The notes: generated from the letters alone by a model not told the origin. A stretch of 64,000 nt of DNA from Cladopsammia gracilis (GCA_022457155.1 JAJGOT010000449.1:22501-86500), one strand, 5' to 3'; positions 8,701 through 21,235 are shown, numbered from the stretch's first letter. Made by a program: numbers and translations.

Positions 8701-10671
8701 ACGTAACCGTTTTCAGTTTCTTGGTTTCTCAGTTGTTTTGGTGCGTTGCTACAACCATAGACAATTCATCATAAAAAGCATATTTCTTCCCTGAGGCACA
8801 CCATGTTGTTTTGATCAAGCAATTTAAAAAAAAAATCTGTCACATACATGTACCTGTACACTTTAATGGGTACATTCAAACCTCTTATAGTTTACATTTT
8901 CACTTGGAAAGCTCCCTCTTATTTTTTTCACAACGCATGATGGAATTGGAATTCAGATTTTCCGTCCAAGTTTGTTGTGGATCCAGTAAATGTATTGCCT
9001 GTAAGCGACATATCTGTATGTACTGACAGAGAAAGAAGAAAAAACAGACTAAAAAGGAAATAAACCCCAAAAGTAAAGTGAAAATCGTATACAGAAGGAT
9101 CATTTTTTAATATAAAACAAATACTTTTCTACTTATTTTCCCTTTTAGTAGCCATCTGATTTTACAGTTGAATAAAAAAGTAAAATAATAATTAAATAAC
9201 TATATTTGTGTTTTGCTCTTGGAAGGAGCACTTGGTCTGTTTAAGCTATAATGTATATATAAATAATAATAATAATAATTAAATAATATATTATAATTAT
9301 AATAAAAACCTTCCCAGCACCCTTTGCACCAGAAAAATTTTCGATGCCAAATAACTCTGTCAATTTTGAGTGTATGAGGATACTACACCACATGCTATTT
9401 GCAACTACCATAAAATACCTATTTTATTTGACTATGTGCGATGACGTCATCAGTCACGTGACTATGCCCCCAAATGCCTTTCAACGTTTTTTAGGAACAT
9501 GCTTTGATGAATGCAAATACAGCCAACGTGGTAAGGAAGGCATTCGCTTGCAACATTTCCGCATGCCCATTATTACTCTGGATTTTTAAAATTAAGGGGG
9601 CTATACACAAGAGCAAATAGGGGTCTGGGGACTAGTATCTTTGTATACATGTATCTTTGTAAGGGTGAAATGCAAAGTTAAATTATTTCGTATGTTGGTA
9701 GATATAAGTCTAAAAATAAGTTCTTTATACACGTCATCAGTATGACGTCATGAAACACGTGATCAGAATGCACGGAAGTTGACTGATTTTTGGAACTTTT
9801 TGGAACCATCAAACTTTTTTATTAACTTAAATAAATCTCCGTTTTTCCGCCCAGGTTAAAATTATGTTATTTTTGTGTATAAAAAAGGCGATTATTACTC
9901 CTCTAGTAAAAATGAAGGTGACGAAAAAAAGTTTTACACGTTGGAAGTCCTTGAAAATCCATCCTTTCCTGATCCTGTTCAGCGAATTTTCAGTTTAGAA
10001 CTATAAACAAATCTGGTTTTTATCTAACCTCTTACCAATGGCGTTGGCAGTTTTTCTGTAGCATTTTTCTTTCATACCGATCAGGGGTTAGATTTTTTTT
10101 ATTCCCCCACCCTCCCCTCCCCTTCGGTCCACTTCCCTCCCCTCCCCTGCTCGGGTTTGCAGGACATGGTCAGCGGGAGGACTGGTTCAAGTTTTCACAC
10201 CAACTGTCCCGCATCCGCCATTTTTCCTCGCCATTTTATTTCGTCGATTCAGAGCCCTGTTTAGTGAAAAAAGGCTGGCGAAATTGCTTTGCAAACTGTT
10301 CTATTCGTGGCTAACTTACGACATAGCGCAAAGAAGTCTGCCAAGAGTGTACAAAGGAATTCGCCGGTCGCGAGAGGTTAGCCGGAGAAACTTGAGAAAG
10401 GACAAGAAAACCTGGAAAAGGTAGGTGACTTGAGTTTTAAATTACATGTAGTAAGACTTAAGTTTAACTTTCAACCTAATGTCCAACTGGACAGGGTTCA
10501 GGGTTATTGTAGACCGTTTGGGGCGATTGATTAAGCTTATTAGTTTCTATTTGATATTGTGCACATCTAACTAGTTTACAATTAAGCTTATTATTAATTA
10601 ATAAGCGACTTTGTTTACAAACAGATTTGCAAAAGTCCGCGACTCTGAGCGCTGAAAAAAAATAAATATCA
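8701..10671. other. AT-rich stretch without recognised genes
   Basis: Contains short AAT-rich repeats near 9263-9300, a C-rich stretch at about 10103-10145 and many short unsupported frames. I see no domain, no splice-consistent exon chain and no inverted-end element here. Confidence 0.5.
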
Positions 10672-11534
10672 CAGGGCGTAACATGTCGATCTTAATCGAT
10701 CATCGAAAACGTAGTCGATGAGTCGATAGTACTCGATGTTTGTCGATAATTGTCAATCGACAGGTTTAATTTGTCGATAATTTATAAAAGTCTATAATCA
10801 CAAGATTTTCATGGCTACGAAATTAACCAAACTAACAAGACTTTGTAATAGCTCGAACGACTTTTCAGGTTGAAGTATAAACCGCTCTGAAGTAAATCTT
10901 TACAGCAATAAACTTACATAAAAAAAAAACTGAGCGACCAAGTGGATTGTTATTCAATGTACTGTAGAATCGAATAATTACCCTGAGAAATGATAAACCA
11001 AGATAAACAGTGGTTCATTCAGGGCTTGATGGACCCCAAAAAGCCGTTAAATTCTGTTAAAGTTGATAAACGCTGGAGTTTAATCAGGTTTAATGAGAAC
11101 AGGACAGAAGCAGTGTGACACAGCATGCCAGAAGGCGGCGATCAAGAAGTAGCATGAAAATGAGATGCATAAATCACTGATAAGACATAAAATGATTTGA
11201 CATGAAAATGAATCACTTTTACTGGAAGAAAAGAGTAGTTTCTGATTTCAGCTTGTGTTTATTTGAGCTTCCAATTACAGTGTAAAATCGGTAAAATAAA
11301 GTCTTTGACATAGCCAATCCTGCTTCGTTTATCCGCGTTCGCCAACTTTGTTTTTTATATTTCGATACTTGTTGATCGAAATCGATTAAAATCGAACTGT
11401 AAAAAAAAAAACAATAATCACAAGAAATCGTGTGATCGACGTTTATCAAATTCCAGTATTTGTCGATTGATTAGTATTGAATTCAATCTACAAGGATCGA
11501 ATTTTATAGACTATTGAAATTATTGACATGCCCT
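10672..11534. mobile_element. Non-autonomous DNA transposon, CAGGGC ends, 6-bp target duplication
   Basis: The left end CAGGGCGTAACATGTCGATC mirrors the right end, which on the minus strand reads CAGGGCATGTCAATAATTTC. ATATCA flanks both sides (10666-10671 and 11535-11540). Subterminal zones are crowded with ATCGA/TCGAT motifs (10680-10760 and 11360-11480). CAGGG ends recall hAT elements, but hATs make 8-bp duplications, so family assignment is open. No transposase frame is visible in the 863 bp. Confidence 0.6.
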
Positions 11535-11955
11535 GATATCAGCTTGATAGTAGCTTTTGTGGTAATTTTCAAAGTGAACACGTAATTTATGCTATACGGT
11601 AAGGTTTTAAGCTTGCTTTCGACAGTTGAACTTATAAGAGGTTTTAAATATGACGTGTACATGTAGCTAGAAAGATGTTTTGTTGCCTTTAGTTTCAAAT
11701 CACCTGTTTCACTGTATTTCAAGCGCAAAGATGTACAATAGATCCTTGACAGTGGAAATTAGAGGTGGAAGTAAAACCAAAACCTAAAAGTCTGCATCTT
11801 GCATCATGCTCTAGAATTAAATTTGTTATCAACTACAGTTGTATTGCCATTGTGAAGTTTTGTTTACATGTATTTTTGTTCTCCTAAGGTAATCAGACTT
11901 TCAAAAACTACAGTCACATGTACATATTTTGGTTTACATTTCAAGGAAGGAACAA
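11535..11955. other. No recognised feature
   Basis: AT-rich with ACATGTA palindromes; nothing codes convincingly. Confidence 0.4.
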
Positions 11956-12200
11956 GTCGGATAAAGGTAATGGATCCGTCAATTCCAAGCCCGCGCAATT
12001 CCCCCCCCCCCCAAATGTCTCCGTCAATTCCAAACCCGCTCATCCCCCCCCCCTCTCCACTGGGTATTTGTCGGACATTTGTCTCTTTTTTTTTAAATAA
12101 TGTTGCAAATGCCCCACGGTGAGGTCAGCTTATACATGTACATACAAATTCCCATGGTGGGGCTTCTGAAAGAGTGCAAATGCCCAGGGATAAGATCAAA
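11956..12200 (+). repeat. C-tract repeat element, copy 1
   Basis: Two tandem TCCGTCAATTCCAA modules are each followed by a poly(C) run (about 12001-12012 and 12045-12053), then GGTATTTGTCGGACATTTGTC and GCAAATGCCCCAC. The same order, reverse-complemented, occurs at about 14620-14757, so this is a dispersed repeat with unstable C/G runs. Confidence 0.6.
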
Positions 12201-13725
12201 ATGTATTTTAACAAGGAGCCCGTTGGGCTTCGAAACTGGCTCGTTTGGTCTCATTTTCCACCCAGTTTTCATTTTAGAGTTTTATATTAGCAATCCACAA
12301 TATACAATCTAGAGTCTATTAATATGCACAGTCCAGTCCACATTTACATTCCACAGTCCGCTAGTACATTCCACACTGAGGCTACAATCTCAGGTCTATA
12401 TCTTTTTCTCTGAACTTTGTATTGTTTTTTTTTTCGCTTTAAAATCCTTGAAACCACCTACTACAAGGAATCAGGATTGTTTAAACACAGGCATTCTGGA
12501 GAATCGGTGATAGGATTTCGAATAAATAAACAATATCAACATGATAGATCAAATAATCATCAACAGCCGACCATAGCGTGACAGAAATACGAGATGTGTG
12601 GAATTTGAACGTGACTCCATGACGTAATGCTTCAGAATTGTTTACTCAGCAGTGACTTGCCGGGACGTGTTTGTTCAATGATTTATTCGATCTAAACTCA
12701 ACTGTTTGACAATTGATTTCGTTACAAAAGTTCAACCCGCTTTCCTTTTACCAGAAATAGAACACATCCTGAAATCACAGCGATTTAATGTTTAACAATT
12801 CCGCCGAAATTAGAACGGTAAATATTTCGATTGTAAATTGTCGTTTCGATTACATCACTGATTTCTGAAAACCGGAAGTAAACTAGGTACGGTGTTGGCC
12901 GCAGCAAAATCGATTCCCGGGGCAGGTGACCCGACAGGGAAAAAAAAAAGAAGGTATTTTAAGAACTGACTCGTCGAAGCGACGAGCCAGTTAATAATTA
13001 ATTATTTTAATTATTAATTAATTATTAACTAGTAATTTCAATGTGAAAGTGAGTGCTGGCGAAGGGGGATAAAACAGCGGGAAGTGAATTGAACATTGGA
13101 CAGCTCCGGTAAATTTTTTCAACTTTTTAAGGGAAGGGGTTTAAAGGGTGAGTAGAGTCTAGGCTTTCCCTGGATGAGTTGTAAAAATTACTACAGCAAG
13201 TGGTGTTTTTGAAAATTGCCCAACCATAGCCTTACTGACTTGTATTACCCACACTGCTAAACTAACTATGGACTATGGGCTGCTTTAAAAAAAACCCATT
13301 ACCAAGAACTTATTGTTCAAGTTACAGATATTTTAAAGATACAGTAATATTGACATTGAAGAGAAATAACTTTTACAAAGGACAATTCAAGAGGGTTTTG
13401 TCTCAAGCAAATTGAAGATTTCATAATAGCTTTCTTAAAAAACAAAACAAAAGTACATTGCTTTGCTAAGTATCTTTACTTACGGCTGTTTGTTTACATT
13501 TTTTAATAATTCATTGTTCAAGTTAGAGTTATACCTAAAAACATGACTCAACGGTTGAATCAGCTGGCCCAGCCGGCACAGATTTTTAATTATTTGCCTC
13601 CACAGGCAAAGAACTCGTCTGAATGTGCAAAGAGTCGTTGGAATTCAGAGTGAAACAAAGTGCAATGAGTCGTTTGATTTTACAGTTTAGTGGTTCGCTT
13701 CCACGAGCGATGGACATTTTGAATT
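12201..13725. other. Non-coding region with short AT palindromes
   Basis: Includes a hairpin GACTCGTCGAAGCGACGAG (about 12967-12985) followed by alternating TTAATTATTAATTAATTATT sequence at 12990-13030. No gene recognised. A similar AT-rich palindromic patch recurs at about 14148-14180. Confidence 0.4.
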
Positions 13726-13727
13726 GC

Positions 13728-13905
13728 TTATAGCAAGCAATCGTTCGTGACCATGATGAATAATTTCACAAGCAAATGAAGACATTTAGCAAACATTTAG
13801 AAAATACGTACCTACTAAGCAAGCAATCGTTCGTGACCATAATGAATAATTAATTTCACAAGCAAATGAAGACATTAATTTTAGCAAACATTTAGAAAAA
13901 ATGTA
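13728..13905. repeat. Tandem duplication of an about 88-bp unit
   Basis: AGCAAGCAATCGTTCGTGAC followed by CATGATGAATAATTTCACAA is repeated at about 13819. The second unit differs mainly by TTAAT-type insertions (AATAATTAATTTCAC and GACATTAATTTTAGC), and both units end AACATTTAGAAAA. Replication slippage or unequal exchange explains it. Confidence 0.8.
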
Positions 13906-14615
13906 CCACCTCGAAAGCGAAAGCGTCTGACAGCGTGACAGATTCTCACGTGGATTGTCGATTTAGACAGTTGTTGCGTTCGTTGTCACGGTTGATTGAT
14001 TGCGTTGCGAAGTAAAATGACAAGTTGCTAGGCGACAGTGACAATAAGCCACTGCGCATGCACCCCATCTTACATCCGACAAAATTTTGGATTTTTCCCC
14101 TATTGCCAAGAATAGTGTGCTGCCTCGCTAACGCTCGCCAGCAATTATTTTAATAATTAATTATTTTATAATTAATTATGGCAGCAATAATTGTTCACAA
14201 ATAAATGGATCTTTATTCATGCTAGAAATTCTTTCATTTTCCTCAGTATTACTTACATCCGTTCCCTCATTTGTTCTAAATATTTGTGTTTAATTTATTG
14301 TTCCCGCAAACGTTTGACTCTGAGATAGCCCTCTAAAATTCCTGATCGAATTGACAGTTAACCTTGATATTATCTTTTGTGGCACTTGAAAGGTAAGGCA
14401 CTAGCCTGCCTGTCATGAAAATTGTGTGAAAGCCCAAAATGGAATGTGACTGCGTTTACTCTGTTGCTTGCTGTCCGGTTCTCCTGAAAAGTGTGGGACC
14501 CTAACAATGTTTATCAACTCAGTTTTTGTATTTTTGAGGGCAATCAAGAAATTTAAAATAAAAAAGTAAGCATTGTACGAGTCAACTTTTAAAATCTGAA
14601 AGATAAGGTTGTTTT
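13906..14615. other. No recognised gene
   Basis: Contains an AT-palindromic patch at about 14148-14180. No coding support on either strand. Confidence 0.4.
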
Positions 14616-14619
14616 GACA

Positions 14620-14757
14620 ATGCCCCACCCCCAGGCTGACCTGTTTTGGTAAATGCCCCACCCTTGGGAAGGAAAAGCTATAACATGCCCGACAAATGCC
14701 CGGAGTGGGGGGGGGGGGGGGGGGGGGGGATGAGTGGGCTTGGAATTGATGGAGCCA
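14620..14757 (-). repeat. C-tract repeat element, copy 2 (inverted)
   Basis: On the minus strand it repeats the order seen at 11956-12200: TCAATTCCAAGCCCACTCAT, a long C run (plus-strand G at 14706-14729), CGGGCATTTGTCGGGCATG, then GGGTGGGGCATTT. The proline-rich minus-strand frame here is a by-product of the C run. Confidence 0.6.
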
Positions 14758-14769
14758 TAATCTGTTCTT

Positions 14770-15420
14770 CAATTTATTAATTTAATAATGCCCAATCTTG
14801 CAGCATGTGTTATAACTCAGAGTTCTTTCTACAATATTTTTAGAAGCAGATGGTAGAAATACTTAGATTTCTAAAGAGACACAAATGAATGTAATTATAA
14901 GGCACGCGAGTTTAATATTCATGTAGTACATGTAGAGTGTACATGTGAGTGGATGTTATATAACTTATGTTACATGTGAGTTGGTATGATTTGGTGCATA
15001 CCTACATGTATGTCATGCAAAACTGTTAAAAATATTTTAAAATCTTTTTGTTCTTCAATTCTTGGACTTCAAACTTAGTATGGAAAATTATAACCAATCT
15101 GTTGATTTCAGATAGATTTGTAGCATTTACGGAAATGTCACTGTATTGCTGTCATTGCTTGCTTACTCGGCTCATCCAGCTGTCTCGTTTCACACAATGG
15201 ATATTTCTGTCATCCTAAGATGTGTTAATTATCACAGTGACGCTGCTAAATTACAAAACATCAAGAACAACTAAAATCATCCTTATGCTGATTCATATTC
15301 ATGAGATGCATGGCTCTCAGAGCCCTTTCATTGCACTGTGCATTAGGGGATTCCCTCTGTCCTCCCATGTAATATCAATAGTATTAGCGCTGTGACAATG
15401 AAACTTGGATGGTATAATTA
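14770..15420. other. No recognised gene
   Basis: AT-rich intergenic sequence with several ACATGTA motifs near 14920-15015. Confidence 0.4.
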
Positions 15421-15850
15421 AACAAGAAGCTGTACACAGCTTGAACTTGTGGTGTCTTTAACCTATTGATTCCCAAATGTTTTGAGTGCTTTTCTAGAGA
15501 AACATAAAATTGTGTCTAAAATGTAAGACTACATTCAGTAGCTGACACTGGAAACCACCATCGCTAACTGAAATGCAAAGTTATATAAAACACAAAACTT
15601 GTTGGAACAAAATTCCCATGTGGCAATAAGCGGTGAACACAATATCAAACAGTCCTATCCATCCATGAATACCCCGCATTGTCTTGAAAACTTGTATGCT
15701 GTTATTCTTCTTTCTGCTTCTCAAGTTAACACACATGAGGCCACAAGATCACAAGGCTTCAATTGTCAATTAATCAGATCAGTGAGACAAAAATATGCAT
15801 GCACAAAGCCAAATTTATAACTTCTTCCTCGGCTATGCTATGAGTAATAA
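15421..15850 (+). repeat. Dispersed repeat, copy 1 (AAGCTGTACACAGCTT end)
   Basis: Begins ACAAGAAGCTGTACACAGCT, containing the palindrome AAGCTGTACACAGCTT, and aligns in order with 20083-21235. Shared blocks include TAGCTGACACT, CCTATCCATCCATGAA, TTGTCTTGAAA and a final GAGTAAT. Copy 2 is longer by several hundred bases between the first and second blocks. No protein is encoded. Confidence 0.65.
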
Positions 15851-15885
15851 AGATTTAATATAGGTCAAGATAAGGTTAAGATAGG

Positions 15886-15912
15886 TTTATTTATTTATTT
15901 ATTTATTTATTA
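15886..15912. repeat. (TTTA)n microsatellite
   Basis: About seven TTTA units in a row. Confidence 0.9.
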
Positions 15913-16512
15913 GACTTTGCCTTCAAATAAACTAATAACAAAGAAAATGATAAAAAAAAACAAAGAAAACAACTACTGGGTTATGGCAGGGTGATCACAA
16001 CAGCTGCCGCCAATTACTGTGGGCCCTGGGGAGTTCTTTTGGTTCTATTTTCCTTCTTTTTTCCTATGAAAGTATGGGGTCATGCTCATATTAGCCAGGG
16101 GAAATCCCTGGTGCCCGGCTCTTAGTGACAGTTCTGAATTAGGTACATGTATACCAGCAGTTAATCCTTTTTTTATGTCTGAAAAAATTATCAATCAATT
16201 CAAGATGCTTACTTCCTATATTAATCATTTGTTTCTCCCAGGAAACATCACATACTCTACATGTACTGTCATGGATTATGTACATAAAAGTCTACACCAC
16301 ATTGTAAACCCATTGCAAATGTGCGATCTTTCTAAGGTATGTTAATTTAAAATTGTTAATACTGTATATTAATTTCCATGTAAATAAGAATAATTGGTTG
16401 TGGGTTTATATTACATGCATGTTTATATTATGTTTTCATCGTAAATACTGTAAATGCATACTGTACGACTGCTCCAGCACAGTGTTCAGAATATTACTAT
16501 TGTTAAGTTGTA

Positions 16513-17403
16513 CTGTACTGTGCCTATTATATGGACTACACATGCTCAGAACATAACTTGCAAGAAATTGTCTCTTTCATTGCGTATTGACAGTAATTGC
16601 ATTGCCAATTTCATTCAGCCAAAACGTTTTGATCCATCAGTTCTTAGGAAGATGGTTCTTAATGAAGAAAAGTAAGAAAACTGAATACAATGTATTTAGA
16701 ATACATGTATGTATGGCCCTGGGGGGGGGGGGGGGGGGGGGGGGGGTTGGCCAAAAATTTTCTAACATTGATTCCTCTGTGCATGCTGAGTTGCATGATG
16801 TAGCATGGCACTGTGACATCAACTGTATGTGCAGTAAGGATGCACATAAACAATAAGTGCGAACATGCAATTAAAAGTTTTCTATTTCAACAGACTGTTG
16901 AAGAGGCATCCCTTGGTACAGTATATTCAGTATAAGCATAAGGTGGATTTTCTACTACTGAAACAGTAAATGAATTTTTTTACAATGACTAAAATATTTT
17001 CAATTAATAATGACACTGTCTGTTTGTAAAAAGCATTATAGTGTAATTATCTGACCTTCCCTTTAAATCATTAAAGGGTCAGTCTCAACCAGGGTACATT
17101 GCTTTCTGAGGTTCTGTTTGTGGCCATTTTTGGGTGCTGCGAAAAAGGCCACCCAGTCGTGACAGATTATTGCAAAGATTTAAGGTTTTATTGAGGTTCA
17201 TGTATATTGAAACATTGGCAAACTGGATTTCTTTCTTTCTTAAAAACATGAAAACAAATAGTAAATTAAAGTAATAAACACTTGATGGATAGGACATTCT
17301 TCTTAGTGAATTGGTTATATACATGTACATGTACGGTTTGATCATTCCCAGATCATACAGAATAGAGAGTTTAAGCGTCATGAAAATGTTCTTACTTTTT
17401 TCT
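16513..17403. repeat. Duplicated segment, copy B (near pre-insertion form)
   Basis: Collinear with 5951-8216 but without the palindrome/(AT)n block, the Penelope fragment and the Harbinger relic. It carries its own private expansion, a poly(G) run at about 16722-16746 where copy A has only a few Gs. No gene recognised. It serves as the reference that dates the insertions in copy A as later than the duplication. Confidence 0.8.
16722..16746. repeat. Poly(G) run
   Basis: About 25 consecutive Gs, a likely quadruplex-forming tract. Poly-Gly and poly-Pro frames across it are not genes. Confidence 0.95.
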
Positions 17404-17834
17404 AAAGCTTTGTCACCTTCCAAGTGATGTACACTGGTTGATATAGGGAAGACATGTAAAGTGACAATAGTTTAATAATAACGACCAGTACATTTTGTCA
17501 AATCAATTACCTTTTATGTGTGTCAGAAAGTCTTTTTAATGTATTATCATTGGAATTTAAATAAATATGTATTTTTTTTCAAATACTGCTGTTTTATAAA
17601 TAAATGTATATGGTGTTATTTTGCAACATGCATGTGGCATTTGACATTACAAATACATGTGTGCACCAAAACAAGTGCAAATACAATGTATGATACATTA
17701 TTATTCGACATAGCATTGTAGAGTGCAAATATGCATCAAAACGAGTGCAAATATGACACGTTATTACACTCTTCTGACCGTGCAATAGGAAAAACAGCTA
17801 CAAAAACGTAGCCTTCAGGAGAATACACTGGAAA

Positions 17835-18032
17835 AGTTGAAAATTTCCATAGTATGTAAAAAACATGTAAATAACATGTAAATCCTCAAAAAGATACTGT
17901 AAATGAAAATTTACATGATTTTTACCCATTTACATGTTTTGAGAAATCCTGTAAAAAACATGTAAATAATTGAGGTGAAACATGTAAATTATGGAAAAGA
18001 TCCTGTAAATTTCTCAAACCAGGGACATAAGA
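17835..18032. repeat. Irregular CATGTAAAT flank of the satellite
   Basis: Degenerate CATGTAAA and TTTACATG motifs in both orientations lead into the regular array. The outer edge ACACTGGAAAAGTTGAAAAT reappears, inverted, at about 33685-33705 beside a second CATGTAAAT tract, suggesting one repeat family with a shared end. Confidence 0.6.
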
Positions 18033-18828
18033 CCATGTAAATAGCATGTAAATCGAATAAAGGAAGCCCGTAAATATCCTGGAAATCGAATAAAGGAACC
18101 TGTAAATAACATGTAAATCGAATAAGGGAGCCTGTAAATAACATGTAAATCGAATAAGGGAGCCTGTAAATAACATGTAAATCGAATAAGGGAGCCCGTA
18201 AATAACATGTAAATCGAATAAGGGAGCCTGTGAATATCATGTAAATCGAATAAGCGAGCCTGTAAATAACATGTAAATCGAATAAGGGACCCTGTAAATA
18301 ACATGTAAATCGAATAAGGGAGCCTGTAAATAACATGTAAATCGAATAAGGGAGCCTGTAAATAACATGTAAATCGAATAAAGGAGCCTGTAAATAACAT
18401 GTAAATCGAATAAAGGAGCCTGTAAATAACATGTAAATTGAATAAAGGAGCCTGTAAATAACATGTAAATCGAATAAGGGAGCCTGTGAATATCATGTAA
18501 ATCGAATAAGGGAGCCTGTAAATAACATGTAAATCGAATAAAGGAGCCTGTAAATAACATGTAAATCGAATAAGGGAGCCTGTGAATATCATGTAAATTG
18601 AATAAGGGAGCCTGTAAATAACATGTAAATCGAATAAGGGAGCCTGTGAATATCATGTAAATCGAATAAGGGAGCCTGTTAATAACATGTAAATCGAATA
18701 AGGGAGCCTGTAAATATCATGTAAATCGAATAAAGGAGCCTGTAAATAACATGTAAATCGAATAAGGGAGCCTGTGAATATCATGTAAATCGAATAAGGG
18801 AGCCTGTAAATATCATGTTAATCGAACG
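18033..18828. repeat. 32-bp satellite, about 25 copies
   Basis: The unit is CCTGTAAATAACATGTAAAT followed by CGAATAAGGGAG (32 bp). Variants are AAAGGAG for AAGGGAG, and TGAATATC for TAAATAAC, the latter spaced through the array as if a few units were amplified together. Because 32 is not a multiple of 3 and the antisense unit has no stop, long antisense frames arise in every phase (repeats of IRFTCYLQAPLFDLHVIY). They are artefacts of the array. Confidence 0.95.
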
Positions 18829-19297
18829 AGGGAACCAAATCGAGCCAGCTCGCTTGTTTACTATCATGTAAATTAATGCGAACTTTCATAGGCAAAGTAA
18901 ACATACACGACTCATTAAAAAGCTGCTTTTCAATTGTTTTATTATAACTCCCTTGATCGTAATGTTACACCCTTTTTCAACTGTTCAAGATTCTTTGTTT
19001 CTGCTTTTCATTATTCCTTTCAAAGAGCTACATGTACACTGTACAGTGTACATTGACTGCAGCTTTGCAGCTTTGGTATGTTTCTGCAATAGCTTAGCCA
19101 TGGGATCCTCTTGCTCTTGAAGCCTGCGAAACAAAACAAAAAACAGCTGCAGTGAGCAAAGTCTGTCTAGTAGTAGTCTGCCTAATACTAAAGGCAACTG
19201 TCCTTTGTGTCCATATAATTACTAGACCAGTTTCATCTGATACAAGTCATGTTAGAACAGACTTCATCAGAGATTTTGAACAAGATTATGTGAGGAA

Positions 19298-19410
19298 CTT
19301 ATTTTATACACACCATTTACATTTCAACATTACATACAAGTAACATAGACAAGAATTAGAATTATTGTCATTTACAGTAGGTGTTTGAAAGTCTCACATA
19401 ATCTTGTGAC
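19298..19410 (+). repeat. Dispersed repeat shared with 26133-26240
   Basis: TTTTATACACACCATTTACA and CATTTACAGTAGGTGTTTGA occur in the same order and orientation at about 26140-26235, next to DIRS-like gag fragments. It is probably a piece of the same mobile element family. Confidence 0.6.
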
Positions 19411-19705
19411 AGCATGTTATCAGATCTTTGAGGGACCACATTTATACTGATTGCAGATTGTAGCTTCAGTTCAGCAAGTGCCAGCATTTTGTCAGATCTT
19501 TAATGCTTTTTTGGCATAATTATATTCATTGGCTGCAGGTACCTAGCCTATTAATTAAAGGAGAAATGTTAAATTACCCCTTCTGATAAATTTTAAATTC
19601 TGCACTAACATAGGATAATATGAACATCAATAATTTATGGAGATAATTGGATTATAGCCTGAGTGTAACGCCATACGAAGAAAAAAACAAAGCTAGTATT
19701 GAATC
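19390..19705 (+). repeat. Left arm of a 310-bp dispersed inverted repeat
   Basis: Matches 27120-27435 in reverse complement with frequent substitutions. Shared landmarks include GATCTTTGAG, CAGGTACCT, TTAATTAAAGGAGAAATGTT and TCTGCACTAACATAGGATAA. The arms are about 7.4 kb apart. It may be the terminal region of a DIRS-like or other element whose gag fragments lie near the right arm. Confidence 0.65.
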
Positions 19706-20082
19706 AAAGGGCTCTTAAAGCCATCTCGTTAATGCGAGAGAATGTAAGGTTAATAAAAAACAACAACAACAACAAGAATTGGAAAAGTTGGGTGCCTTTG
19801 ATAGGTAAATGTAGTAAAGACGTGATAGGTAATATGTGTAAAGCTGCTAAATGGTTTATTGAAGTTGAAAGATTGAAAATACCTGTAGGTCTAATCAAAG
19901 AGTTAGACATTGCAGTCATAGAGGACTTAAGGGCTCTATTTCAATAAAAGTCATGAGCAACAAAATAATCACGAGTATGAATGTAAATAATTTTCATGTT
20001 AATTTAGCGTATTTATTTTGTTCAAAATAGTCTTCATTTTACAGCTGAGGGGAAACTTCAACTTGATTATATTAAGCGAACA

Positions 20083-20372
20083 AGAAGCTGTACACAGCTT
20101 GAACTCGTGGCGCCTTTAACTTATTGCAGCATTGATTCCCAAGTGATTTGAGTGCTTTTACAGAGAAACATAAGCTTGAAATTATGTCTAATCAAAGGCT
20201 CCTAAGAGCCAACCCGAGAAGAAAAAATGCTAACGCGTAACGCAATATTGCCGTACGCTTACGTTTTCACACTGACACAGTTCGATATATATTTTTTTTA
20301 ATAAAACGTAAGGATTTTTGACGAACGAAAAATAAAGTACATCACTTTCATAATGTCCAGTTCGAAAAAAGC

Positions 20373-20403
<31 letters not shown>

Positions 20404-21235
20404 ACTCTCTGGAGAATCGAACTCGAGCCGTCCGGGACTGAGCCACAAACTCAATCACTGCGCTGTCCAAGAGCACATACTGCCTACGGACTAAATTTTA
20501 TTATTTTAATCTAGATACGCATCAGAACGCGTGTTTAGGTTGCAAAATCCTTTTAGATCGATTTTAATGTTGCACTAAAAACTCCAAATGCGAAACATCT
20601 GTAACCTTATTGTTGTCTATATTCGTTTACATCAAATTAATTATTGTTATCGTTGGATTCACGTTGAATTCCTGTTACGAAACGTGTTCGTAACAAAGCA
20701 TTTGCTCACTAAGTTTACAGCTGATGGAAGGAGCGAGTGAGTGAGTGAGAGAGTGAATTTTATTTAAACACCTTTGCCGATAGCCTGTTCATCATGCTTT
20801 CACGTATACACGGGTTTAAAAGTAAGACCACACTGCATTCACTAGATTCAGTAGCTGACACTTAAACTCGACCCGGAGCTTGATCGCTAAGCGTCCTAAG
20901 CAAATGGCAAGTTTAATATACAAAACACAGAACTTGCCAGAGCAAAAATCCCACAGGAATAAGCAGCGAACACAATATTAAACGGCCTATCCATCCATGA
21001 ACGCCTTGAATTGTCTTGAAAGTGTGCAGTTGTACGCAGTAGTTCTTTATCTTGCTTCTCGAGTACACACACGGAGAGATTTTACGGTATGTATTTCATG
21101 GCCGAAAGCCATATAGTCGTCGATATAGACTTAAATACGCGTGCATAAATTTGCATGCGCTAATGTGACACGAAAGTAAGAAAAACAAGAAAAGTCAACG
21201 CCGGATTTACAACTCGTGTGCTTCGCCACGAGTAA
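20083..21235 (+). repeat. Dispersed repeat, copy 2 (AAGCTGTACACAGCTT end)
   Basis: Longer relative of 15421-15850. Begins GAACAAGAAGCTGTACACAG and ends with a hairpin, ACTCGTGTGCTTCGCCACGAGT, then AATGAG. It contains a tRNA-like block and A-rich tract at 20363-20476 that copy 1 lacks. Non-coding. Confidence 0.6.
20398..20476 (-). repeat. tRNA-like sequence (SINE head or tRNA pseudogene)
   Basis: Minus strand: GACAGCGCAGTGATTGAGTT, a long variable region, then GAGTTCGATTCTCC, which fits a pol III B box. Immediately downstream on that strand is a long T run, the pol III terminator. It resembles a class II tRNA by spacing, but I cannot fold a clean cloverleaf, so a SINE head or tRNA pseudogene is more likely than a working gene. 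Confidence 0.45.

Noticed and set aside
16587..16870. Poly-Gly/poly-Pro frames
   Set aside because: Produced by the poly(G) run at 16722-16746.
17922..18656. Four long antisense frames with IRFTCYLQAPLFDLHVIY repeats
   Set aside because: They exist in all three phases because a 32-bp repeat without stops cycles through every frame. This is a satellite, not a repeat protein.
18033..18828. CRISPR-like regular array
   Set aside because: Units are contiguous with no unique spacers, and the setting is a eukaryotic genome.
19699..19947. 82-codon frame with an Asn-rich patch
   Set aside because: Begins at the edge of a dispersed repeat, crosses an AAC microsatellite and shows no recognisable domain. 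Possibly a mobile element scrap, but unsupported.
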